From contig VMRT01000013.1 of the NCBI GenBank assembly GCA_007713455.1, forward strand, positions 1-64,000: a stretch of DNA of 64,000 nt. The letters run 5' to 3'. A program made the position numbers and the translations under genes. Numbering within the stretch: the stretch's first letter is position 1; the number at the start of each line of letters is the position of its first letter. Of the stretch, positions 32,017 to 39,980 are shown piece after piece. Under the pieces are notes generated by a model that saw only the letters and a program-made list of their open reading frames with translations, did no database searches and was not told where the DNA came from. Source of the stretch: Pseudomonas sp. (GTDB lineage: Bacteria > Pseudomonadota > Gammaproteobacteria > Pseudomonadales > Pseudomonadaceae).

Positions 32017-32499
32017 ATGCCTCGTCGCATCACCCTGGCCATGCTGGCCTCGCTGCTCGTGCTGGGCGGCTGCTCGGCGCTGTCGCCGTACTCCAAGCTG
32101 ACCAAGCTCGACCTCGAACTGCACGGCAGCGACCGTCTCAATCCCGACCTCAACGGCCGGCCATCGCCGATCGTGCTGCGCCTGCTGGAGCTCAAGCATC
32201 CGGTGGCGTTCGAAAACGGCGACTTCTTCGCCCTCTACCAGCGGCCCAAGGAAGCCCTGGCGCCAGACCTGGTGACCTCCGAGGAACTGGAACTGCGTCC
32301 CGGCGAAAGCCGCGAGCTGAAGCTATCGGTGCAGGAGGGCAGCCGCTATGTCGGCGTGTTGGCCGCCTACCGCGACCTGCCGGAAGCCAGCTGGCGCTAC
32401 GTCATCGCCGTGCCATCGCAAGAGCGCACCCACGTCGCGCTGAGCCTGGATGAGCGCGGCATCGCGCTGTTCGACCCGCTCGCCGAAGAAGGAAAATAA
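32017..32499 (+). CDS. tssJ: T6SS outer-membrane lipoprotein TssJ
   Basis: A 160-residue lipoprotein with a lipobox LGGC (Cys 19) and a beta-sandwich domain (LTKLDLELHGSDRLNPDLNG, IVLRLLELKHPVAFENGDFF). It anchors the TssJLM membrane complex to the outer membrane by binding TssM. It lies four bases after tagH and two before tssK. Confidence 0.94.
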   Translation: MPRRITLAMLASLLVLGGCSALSPYSKLTKLDLELHGSDRLNPDLNGRPSPIVLRLLELKHPVAFENGDFFALYQRPKEALAPDLVTSEELELRPGESRELKLSVQEGSRYVGVLAAYRDLPEASWRYVIAVPSQERTHVALSLDERGIALFDPLAEEGK

Positions 32500-32501
32500 G
32501 C

Positions 32502-33833
32502 ATGAGCCTGCACAAGGTTGTCTGGCAGGAAGGCATGCTGCTGCGTCCGCAGCACTTCCAGCAGAACGATCGCTACTACGATCACCAACTCAAGGCGCGC
32601 ACCCAGAAGCTGGGCAGCTATGCCTGGGGTTTCTTCAATTTGGAGATCGACCGCCAGTTCCTCAACATGGGCAAGCTGGTGCTCAGCCAGGCCAGCGGCA
32701 TCCTGCCGGATGGCACGCTGTTCGAGCTGGGCAGCGAGCGCGAGCCACTGGCGCTGGACATTCCGCCGAACACCGGCAGTACACCGGTATACCTCGCGCT
32801 GCCACTGGTTACCGGCAACCACATCGAAACGCGTCGTCCCGAACAGAAGGACGTGCTGGCGCGCTACACCGCCCATGAGCTGGATGTCGCCGACTCCAAT
32901 GCCGGCGACAGCAGCACCAGCCAGGTCAGCACCGGGCTGCCGGATTTCCGCCTGCTGCTGGGCGAGCAGCAGAGCGACCAGGCCTACGTGAAACTGCAGC
33001 TGTGCGAGGTGCTCGACACCACGCCGGACGGGGTCATCAGCCTCGACCCCGAGTTCATTCCGACCTACGTCAACTTCCAGGCTTCCGGCTATCTGCTGTC
33101 CTGTCTGAAGGAAGTGATCAGCATGCTCGCCCACCGCGGCGATACCCTTGCCGAGCGCATCAGCGCCACCGGCAAGGTGGGTGGCGCCGAGGTCGGCGAC
33201 TTCATGATGCTGCAGCTGATCAACCGTCACGAACCGGTGCTGCGCCACTACCTGGGCGTGGAGCAGGTGCATCCGGAGCAGATCTACCGCGATCTGCTTG
33301 GCCTGCTCGGCGAGTTGGCGACCTTCTCCAGCGAGAGCAAGCGCCCAGCCCTGGACGGTCGCTACCAGCACAGCGACCAGGGCGCGAGCTTCCGCAAGCT
33401 GATGGACGCGATCCGCCAGGTGCTGTCGATGGTGCTCGAGCAGCACGCCATCGAACTGCTGCTGCAGCAGCGCCAGTACGGCATCCAGGTATCGCCACTG
33501 CACGATCACAAGCTGCTCGGCACGGCATCCTTCGTGCTCGCCGCCAGCGCCCAGTGCGATTCGGAAACCCTGCGCACCCGCCTGCCGGCGCACCTGAAGA
33601 TCGGCCCGGTGGAGCGCATCCGCCAGCTGGTCAACCTGCATCTGCCGGGCATCCGCATCAAGCCGCTGCCGGTGGCGCCGCGGCAGATCCCCTTCCATGC
33701 CGGCAAGACCTATTTCGCGCTGGAACTCAGCGCCGAGGACCAGGCGCAGCTGGAGCGCTCCGGCGGCTTTGCCTTCCATGTGTCCGGTGACTTCACCGGG
33801 CTCGAACTGAAATTCTGGGCGGTCAGGGACTGA
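32502..33833 (+). CDS. tssK: T6SS baseplate adaptor TssK
   Basis: A 443-residue protein that links the baseplate to the membrane complex. The family N-terminus is clear: KVVWQEGMLLRPQHFQQNDR, followed by LKARTQKLGSYAWGFFNLEID. The C-terminal PRQIPFHAGKTYFALEL and FAFHVSGDFTGLELKFWAVR end the protein. It is the only baseplate component in the window; TssE, TssF and TssG are absent. Confidence 0.95.
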   Translation: MSLHKVVWQEGMLLRPQHFQQNDRYYDHQLKARTQKLGSYAWGFFNLEIDRQFLNMGKLVLSQASGILPDGTLFELGSEREPLALDIPPNTGSTPVYLALPLVTGNHIETRRPEQKDVLARYTAHELDVADSNAGDSSTSQVSTGLPDFRLLLGEQQSDQAYVKLQLCEVLDTTPDGVISLDPEFIPTYVNFQASGYLLSCLKEVISMLAHRGDTLAERISATGKVGGAEVGDFMMLQLINRHEPVLRHYLGVEQVHPEQIYRDLLGLLGELATFSSESKRPALDGRYQHSDQGASFRKLMDAIRQVLSMVLEQHAIELLLQQRQYGIQVSPLHDHKLLGTASFVLAASAQCDSETLRTRLPAHLKIGPVERIRQLVNLHLPGIRIKPLPVAPRQIPFHAGKTYFALELSAEDQAQLERSGGFAFHVSGDFTGLELKFWAVRD

Positions 33834-33838
33834 GCGAC

Positions 33839-34720
33839 ATGATCAAGGAAATGGATTACGGACAGGACGACCACACGGTCATCGTCAACCGCGCCGGCGA
33901 GGCCCCGGCACAGAGCCCGTTGACCGACTTCGACACCCCGCCTCGCTTCGAGCAGCTGGAGGAGCGGATGATCTACGCCGCCCGCCTGCGCCCGGCGGAA
34001 ACCTTCAACATCAGTCTCAATCCGCTGGTGGCCGCCGCCTCGCCGCTGCTCTCGGAAGTGGTACGGCTCAAGCACAGCCTGGACAGCGAAGACCTGCAGG
34101 CACTGCACCGGCAATTGAGCAGCGCGATCAAGCTGTTCGAGCACCGCGCCCTGCACGACGGCGCCGAGAGCAGTCAGGTGATGGCGGCGCGCTACGTGCT
34201 CTGCACCATTCTCGACGAGGCCGTGGTGACCACGCCCTGGGGCAACGAGAGCGAATGGTCGCAGATGAGTCTGCTGTCCTCCTTCCACAACGAGACCTTC
34301 GGCGGCGAGAAGTTCTTCCAGCTGCTCGAGCGGCTATCGCGCAACCCGGTCAAGCACCTGCCGATGCTCGAACTGATGTACCTGTGCCTGTCCCTCGGCT
34401 TCGAGGGCAAGTACCGCGTGTTGCCGCGCGGCATGCTCGAGCTGGAAGCGGTGCGCGACAGCCTCTACCGGCAGATCAGGCAGATGCGTGGCGACATACC
34501 GCGCGAGCTGTCGCCGCACTGGGAGGGCCTCAAGGACACCCGCCGGCGCCTGGTGCGCATCGTGCCCTGGTGGATGGTCGCGCTGTTCACCCTGATGTGC
34601 CTCGGGGTGATCTACGGCGGTTTCGCCTGGGTGCTGGGCGAACAACGCGAGAGCGTGCTGCAACCCTATCGCTCGCTGGACATGGATGCCGGCGATTCCA
34701 CCTTTTCAGGGATGAAATGA
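33839..34720 (+). CDS. tssL: T6SS inner-membrane protein TssL (DotU/IcmH)
   Basis: A 293-residue DotU-family protein: cytoplasmic helical domain (AARYVLCTILDEAVVTTPWG, SLLSSFHNETFGGEKFFQLL, LCLSLGFEGKYRV) and a single C-terminal transmembrane segment (about residues 242-262). It lacks a peptidoglycan-binding OmpA extension, so cell-wall anchoring must come from another subunit. It lies between tssK and tssM with one base before tssM. Confidence 0.95.
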   Translation: MIKEMDYGQDDHTVIVNRAGEAPAQSPLTDFDTPPRFEQLEERMIYAARLRPAETFNISLNPLVAAASPLLSEVVRLKHSLDSEDLQALHRQLSSAIKLFEHRALHDGAESSQVMAARYVLCTILDEAVVTTPWGNESEWSQMSLLSSFHNETFGGEKFFQLLERLSRNPVKHLPMLELMYLCLSLGFEGKYRVLPRGMLELEAVRDSLYRQIRQMRGDIPRELSPHWEGLKDTRRRLVRIVPWWMVALFTLMCLGVIYGGFAWVLGEQRESVLQPYRSLDMDAGDSTFSGMK

Positions 34721-34721
34721 A

Positions 34722-37700
34722 ATGAAGACGTTCTTTGGCAAGCTCGGCGCCGTGCTGCGCCGGACCTGGGTCTGGAGCCTGCTGCTGGTCCTGCTGCTGG
34801 CAGTTCTGGTGTGGTTCGTCGGGTCGCTGCTGGCGGTGAATGACCACCGCTTCTGGGAGTCATCCAGCAGCCGTCTGCTGAGCATCAGCGTCCTGTTCCT
34901 CGGCTGGGGCCTGGCCATGGTCTTCGCCAGCTGGCGCGCCAGCGCGCGCAAGAAGCGCGATGCCGAGGACCAGGACATGCAGGAGCAGCTGCGCCGCGAC
35001 GGCCTGATCGGCGAAGAGCAACAGGAGCTGCGCCATCGCTTCAAACAGGCGCTGCGCACCCTGAAAACCTCCAGCCTCTACCGCGGGCGCAGCGAGAAAT
35101 GGCGCAGCGAGCTGCCCTGGTACTTGCTGATCGGCCCGCAGGGCAGCGGCAAGACCAGCCTGCTGGATTTCTCCGGGCTGGATTTCCCGCTCAATCGCAG
35201 CGAGCAGCAGCGCCTGACCAAGGACGTCTCCGGCACCCGCTATGCCGACTGGTACTTCGCCGATCATGCCGTGCTGATCGACACCGCCGGCCGCTACTTG
35301 ACCCAGCCCGATGCAGCTGTCGACGGCAGCGCCTGGGACACCCTGCTCGGCCTGCTGCGCAAGCGCCGCGCGCGTCCGCTCAACGGCGTGCTGGTCAACC
35401 TGCCGGTGGACCAGCTGCAGGGCGGCAGTGAACTGGAGCTGGAGAACCTGGCCCGCCAGACCCGCCAGCGCCTGCACGAAATCCATCAGCGTCTGAATGT
35501 GGACGTGCCGGTCTACCTGGTGCTGAGCAAGGCCGATCGGATTCTCGGTTTCGACGACTTCTTCGAGCAGCTGTCGCGGGAGGAAAGCAACCAGGTGCTC
35601 GGCGCCAGCTTCCGCAAGGAACAGAACGGCAGCGACGCACAGGTGGTACGCCAGGAATTCGAGGAACTGCTGCGCCGGCTGAACAGCCAGGTGATCCTGC
35701 GCATGCATCAGGAGCGCGATACGCAGCGCCGCGGCCGCATCCTCGACTTCCCGCATCAGCTGGGGCAGATCGGCGAGCGCCTGAGTCTGTTCATCGAGCT
35801 GGCCTTCGCCGGCAACCGCTACCAGCGTGCCAGCCAGCTGCGGGGCTTCTACCTGACCAGCGCGCCGCAGCTGCGCGATACGCTCGACCCGCTCACCGCC
35901 GGCATCGGCCGCCAGCTCGGCCTGTCCAGCAGCGCGCTGCCGAGCTTCCGCAGCGGCCGCGCGCGTTTCATCAATCAGCTGCTCAGCCGGGTGATCTTTC
36001 CGGAAGCCGAACTGGCGGGCCTCGACCAGCGCGAGGTACGCCGCATCGACTGGGGCCAGCGTGCCCTCTATGCCGGCGCCTTCGGCTGCCTGCTGCTGAT
36101 CGGCGGCGCCTGGGCACTGAATTTCTCCGGCAACCATGAGCGTCTGGAACAGCTGCGTGACATCGCCCAGCGACTCGGCAGCGAACGCAAGGCCATAGAA
36201 GCGGAAGACGAGGCACTGCGCACCCTCAAGGCGCTGGACGCGAGCTATGCGGCGACCCAGGTATTCCCGCCCAAGGATGAGGTGTCCTGGCTAAGCCGAG
36301 GCGGCCTGTACCAGGGCGAAGCGGTCGACCCGACGCTGCACGAGGCCTACCACCGCGATCTGGAGAACCTGCTGCTGCCACGTGTCGCCCGGCAGCTGGA
36401 AGCGCAGATTCGCGCCAACCTGAACGACCGCGAGCAGCTGCTCGGCAGCCTGCGCGCCTATCTCATGCTGAACCTGGCCGAACGCCGTGAAGCGGCCTTC
36501 CTCAAGGACTGGCTGGCCGCCGACTGGTCGCTGCGCCATTCGGGCAATGCCGTGGCGCAGCAGGGGCTCAACACGCACTTCGCGCGTCTGCTGGAAGAAT
36601 CCTTCGCGCCGTATCAGCTGAACGACAATCTGGTGGCCAAAGCCCGTGCCCAGCTGCGCAGCGAATCGCTGGCGGCAGTGGTGTACCGCATGCTGCGCGA
36701 CCAGGCGCGCAATCTTCCCGACTATCGGCTGAACACCCAGCTCGGCCCGCAGGCATCCCTGTTCGTCGGCGGCGACTATACGATTCCCGGCTTCTACACC
36801 GAGCGCGGCTATCACAAGCTGTTCGTCGCCCAGGGTGCCGATCTGGTCAGCGAGATCCTGCGCGACAACTGGGTACTGGGCGAAGGCGACAGCCTCAGCG
36901 CCAAGGACCTCGGCCGTCTGCTGGTGGAAATGGAACAGCTGTACTTCCGCGACTACGCCGCGCACTGGAGCGAGGCGATCGCCCAGCTGAACATCCTCCC
37001 CGCAGGTAGCGCGGCCCAAGGTGCCGCGCAGCTCGCTGGGCTCACCGCCGCCAACTCACCGCTGCTGCAACTGCTGCTGGAAGTACGCGAGAACACCCGC
37101 TTCGCCGGTCTGGCCGAAGCGACCGCCGGGGCTGGCGAGCTGGCCGAAGCGGCGCAAGGCGCGGGCGGCAAGCTCGGCAAGGCGGCCAAGCTGGCCACCG
37201 CCGCAGCCGAGCAGGCTCAGGCCGCCATGCTGAAGAACATCCCGGACACCGCGCGCAAAACCCTCGAACGCCGCTTCGCGCCGCTGCACCAGCTGCTCGA
37301 CGAAAACGGCGCAGCCGGCCCCGAGTTGAGTGCCAGCCTACAGGCCCTCGACGCCCTGCAATTGCAGCTGGCCTCGCTGGCCCACGCCAGCGCACCGGAA
37401 CAGGCCGCCTTCGAGATGGCCAAGGCGCGCATGGGCGGTCAGCGCGACGCCATCAATCAGCTGCGCAGCAGTGCTGCCCGCCTGCCGCAACCGGTCGGCA
37501 AGTGGTTGGGTCTGCTGGCCGAGGACAGCTGGTCGCTGGTGCTCAGCGACGCCTATCACTACCTCAACCAGCGCTATCGCAACGAGCTCTACGCCAGCTA
37601 CCGCGGTTCGCTGCGCGAGCGCTATCCGTTCAGCGCCCACAGCGCCAGCGACGTCGCCCTCGCCGACTTCCGCGAGTTCTTCAAGGCCCAGGGCCTGGCG

Positions 37701-38261
37701 GACAGCTTTTTCGAGCGCTACCTCAAGCCCTTCGTCAGCGGCAGCGCTGGCCAGTATCAACTGCGCCGGGTCGACGGTCGCGGCCTGCCGCTGTCCGAGC
37801 AGTTCCTGGCGCAGATGAGCAGGGCGCAGACCATTCGCCGCAGCTTCTTTGCGGAGAACCCCAACGAGCCGCTGATCCTGTTCAAGCTCGAGCCCTATTC
37901 GCTGGATTCGAGCCTCGGTCGCGCCGACTTCCGCTTCGGCAACCAGCAGATGGAATACCGCCACGGACCGATCGTGCAGACCGCGTTCCGCTGGCCGGCC
38001 GAAGCCGACGACGGACGCACCAGCCTGGTGGTGGAAGAACTCGGCGGCCGTCGCGTCGGTATCGAGAAGAACACCGGGCCCTGGTCGCTGTTCCGCCTGA
38101 TCGACCTGATGCAAGTCGACTACCACAGCGGCCGCGACGTGCTGATGCTCAAGGCCGATCTCGACGGCCTGCGCGCCAACTACCTGCTGCATGCCCAGCG
38201 CTCGCCGAATCCGTTCGACCTCGCGCTGCTGCGCGGCTTCAAGCTGCCGGCCACACTGTGA
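34722..38261 (+). CDS. tssM: T6SS inner-membrane ATPase-like protein TssM (IcmF)
   Basis: A 1179-residue core of the membrane complex. Two N-terminal transmembrane segments precede a cytoplasmic domain with a Walker A motif GPQGSGKT (residues 138-145) and IDTAGRYLTQPD. A third segment (about residue 445) is followed by the large periplasmic domain that meets TssJ (ends FDLALLRGFKLPATL). Length is normal for the family. The stop overlaps the phosphatase start. Confidence 0.95.
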   Translation: MKTFFGKLGAVLRRTWVWSLLLVLLLAVLVWFVGSLLAVNDHRFWESSSSRLLSISVLFLGWGLAMVFASWRASARKKRDAEDQDMQEQLRRDGLIGEEQQELRHRFKQALRTLKTSSLYRGRSEKWRSELPWYLLIGPQGSGKTSLLDFSGLDFPLNRSEQQRLTKDVSGTRYADWYFADHAVLIDTAGRYLTQPDAAVDGSAWDTLLGLLRKRRARPLNGVLVNLPVDQLQGGSELELENLARQTRQRLHEIHQRLNVDVPVYLVLSKADRILGFDDFFEQLSREESNQVLGASFRKEQNGSDAQVVRQEFEELLRRLNSQVILRMHQERDTQRRGRILDFPHQLGQIGERLSLFIELAFAGNRYQRASQLRGFYLTSAPQLRDTLDPLTAGIGRQLGLSSSALPSFRSGRARFINQLLSRVIFPEAELAGLDQREVRRIDWGQRALYAGAFGCLLLIGGAWALNFSGNHERLEQLRDIAQRLGSERKAIEAEDEALRTLKALDASYAATQVFPPKDEVSWLSRGGLYQGEAVDPTLHEAYHRDLENLLLPRVARQLEAQIRANLNDREQLLGSLRAYLMLNLAERREAAFLKDWLAADWSLRHSGNAVAQQGLNTHFARLLEESFAPYQLNDNLVAKARAQLRSESLAAVVYRMLRDQARNLPDYRLNTQLGPQASLFVGGDYTIPGFYTERGYHKLFVAQGADLVSEILRDNWVLGEGDSLSAKDLGRLLVEMEQLYFRDYAAHWSEAIAQLNILPAGSAAQGAAQLAGLTAANSPLLQLLLEVRENTRFAGLAEATAGAGELAEAAQGAGGKLGKAAKLATAAAEQAQAAMLKNIPDTARKTLERRFAPLHQLLDENGAAGPELSASLQALDALQLQLASLAHASAPEQAAFEMAKARMGGQRDAINQLRSSAARLPQPVGKWLGLLAEDSWSLVLSDAYHYLNQRYRNELYASYRGSLRERYPFSAHSASDVALADFREFFKAQGLADSFFERYLKPFVSGSAGQYQLRRVDGRGLPLSEQFLAQMSRAQTIRRSFFAENPNEPLILFKLEPYSLDSSLGRADFRFGNQQMEYRHGPIVQTAFRWPAEADDGRTSLVVEELGGRRVGIEKNTGPWSLFRLIDLMQVDYHSGRDVLMLKADLDGLRANYLLHAQRSPNPFDLALLRGFKLPATL

Positions 38262-38992
38262 TGAGTGCAACGGTGTGCAGCTGGCGCAGCGCGGCGCGCA
38301 CCGACACCGGCAAGGTGCGGGCGCGCAACGAAGATGCCTTTCTCGACCTGCCACAGGCCGGGCTCTGGGCCGTGGCGGACGGCATGGGCGGACACCAGAA
38401 CGGCGCGCTGGCCAGTCGCCTGATCATCGAGCAGCTGGCCGATCTATCCACTACGGGCGATCTGCCGGAGCGGCTGCTGGCGCTGCGGCGCTGCCTGCAT
38501 GAGCTGAATCGCCGGCTCAGCCAGGAACTGACGATCACCGCCGAACGCCCCGATCCGGTGATCGGTAGCACCGTGGTCGCCCTGCTCGTGGAGGATGGCC
38601 GTGCGGCATGCATCTGGGCTGGCGACAGCCGCTGCTACCTGTGGCGCAGCGGCCGTCTCTATCAGCTGTCACGCGACCACTCGTTGCTGCAGCAACTGAT
38701 CGACGAGCAGCAGCTCAGCCCCGCGGTTGCCGCCAAACATCCGGCCGCTCACGCGCTGACCCGCGCCATAGGTGCCAGCGAGAAGCTGGAGCTGGATATC
38801 CTCGAATTCACCGTGTTTCCCGGCGACACGCTGCTGCTTTGCAGCGATGGGCTCTACCAGAGCATGTCCGCCGACGCCCTCGGCGCCGCACTCAGCCTGC
38901 CATCCACACACCTGGCGCTGGAGCGGCTTTTTCGCCAGGCGCTCAAGGGCCCGGCGCGGGACAATCTCAGTGCCGTGGTGATACGCCGATGA
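38261..38992 (+). CDS. T6SS PP2C-type Ser/Thr phosphatase (Stp1/PppA-like)
   Basis: A 243-residue PP2C phosphatase with the metal-binding motifs ARNEDAFLDL, LWAVADGMGGHQNGALAS, CIWAGDSRCYLWR, LLLCSDGLYQ and ARDNLSAVVIRR. It should reverse phosphorylation of TagH and shut down T6SS assembly. The ATG overlaps the tssM stop by one base (TGATG). The pair with the following kinase matches stp1/stk1 at the end of the P. aeruginosa H2-T6SS cluster. Confidence 0.92.
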   Translation: MSATVCSWRSAARTDTGKVRARNEDAFLDLPQAGLWAVADGMGGHQNGALASRLIIEQLADLSTTGDLPERLLALRRCLHELNRRLSQELTITAERPDPVIGSTVVALLVEDGRAACIWAGDSRCYLWRSGRLYQLSRDHSLLQQLIDEQQLSPAVAAKHPAAHALTRAIGASEKLELDILEFTVFPGDTLLLCSDGLYQSMSADALGAALSLPSTHLALERLFRQALKGPARDNLSAVVIRR

Positions 38993-39960
38993 ATGCCCAG
39001 CCCGCCTGCGATCTCACCTATTTTGCGCTGGCGTCCACCGCGGCCACGCCGGTGCCGGTGGTGCCGAAGACGCCTGCCGGCGAGCTGCCGGACGTACTCG
39101 GCGGCCGCTACCGGATCGAACGCCTGCTCGGCGTCGGCGGCATGGGTGCGGTCTATCGCGCCCGTGACCTGCTGCGCGAACAGTTCGGCGATCCGGAACC
39201 CTACGTGGCGCTGAAGACGCTCAGCGAGGATTTCGCCGAATACCCCGATGCCAGCGCCTTGCTCTACAGCGAGTACGCGCTGACCACACGCCTCAGCCAT
39301 CGGCATGTGGTGCGCCTGTACAACTTCGACATTGACCCAAGCAGCCAGCGCGCCTTTATCACTCTAGAACTGCTTAAGGGCCCGACCCTCGATCAGTTGC
39401 TGTGCGAACGCCCCCAGGGCATGGCCTGGAGCGAACTGCAGGGCATCGCGCTGCCACTGCTGGAAGCGCTTACCTACTCCCACAGCCTGGGCGTACTGCA
39501 TGGCGACCTGAAACCGAGCAACGTGATGCTCGCCGATGACGGCCTGCGCCTGTTCGACTATGGCCTCGGCCAGCCGCTGGAAGGCCTGCTGCCCGGTTTA
39601 CCGCGCCTGTGCCGCACGCGCTTCGCCGCCTGGACACCGCGTTATGCAGCCCTGGAACTGCTCGACGGCGGTGAGCTGACCGCCGCGGCGGATGTGTACG
39701 CCCTGGCCTGCGTGCTCTATGAACTGGCCAGCGGCAGCCATCCGTTTCGCCGGCTCAGCGCCCGCCAGGCCAAGGCGATGGAGCTGGATCGCGCCCTGCA
39801 ACGGCCGCCTCAGCTGCCCGCGCATTGCTGGCCGGCGCTGCGTCTGGCGCTGGCATTCGACGAAGCGCAGCGCAGCATCGATGCGGCGGGCCTGTTTCAC
39901 GCCTTCAGCCGCCCCGCACCGAACCGTTGGCAGCGCTGGTTCGGCCATTCCCACGGATGA
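38989..39960 (+). CDS. T6SS Ser/Thr protein kinase (Stk1/PpkA-like)
   Basis: A 323-residue Hanks-type kinase that should phosphorylate TagH. Visible motifs are the glycine loop LLGVGGMGAVYRARDLL, VALKTL with the ATP-binding Lys, the catalytic loop VLHGDLKPSNVML and FDYGLGQP. The usual HRD is HGD, and DFG is DYG; catalytic Asp, Lys and Asn remain, so activity is expected. There is no transmembrane segment or sensor domain, unlike the large PpkA. Its start overlaps the phosphatase stop (ATGA). Confidence 0.92.
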   Translation: MNAQPACDLTYFALASTAATPVPVVPKTPAGELPDVLGGRYRIERLLGVGGMGAVYRARDLLREQFGDPEPYVALKTLSEDFAEYPDASALLYSEYALTTRLSHRHVVRLYNFDIDPSSQRAFITLELLKGPTLDQLLCERPQGMAWSELQGIALPLLEALTYSHSLGVLHGDLKPSNVMLADDGLRLFDYGLGQPLEGLLPGLPRLCRTRFAAWTPRYAALELLDGGELTAAADVYALACVLYELASGSHPFRRLSARQAKAMELDRALQRPPQLPAHCWPALRLALAFDEAQRSIDAAGLFHAFSRPAPNRWQRWFGHSHG

Positions 39961-39980
39961 CATCAGGACAAGGACAGCCC

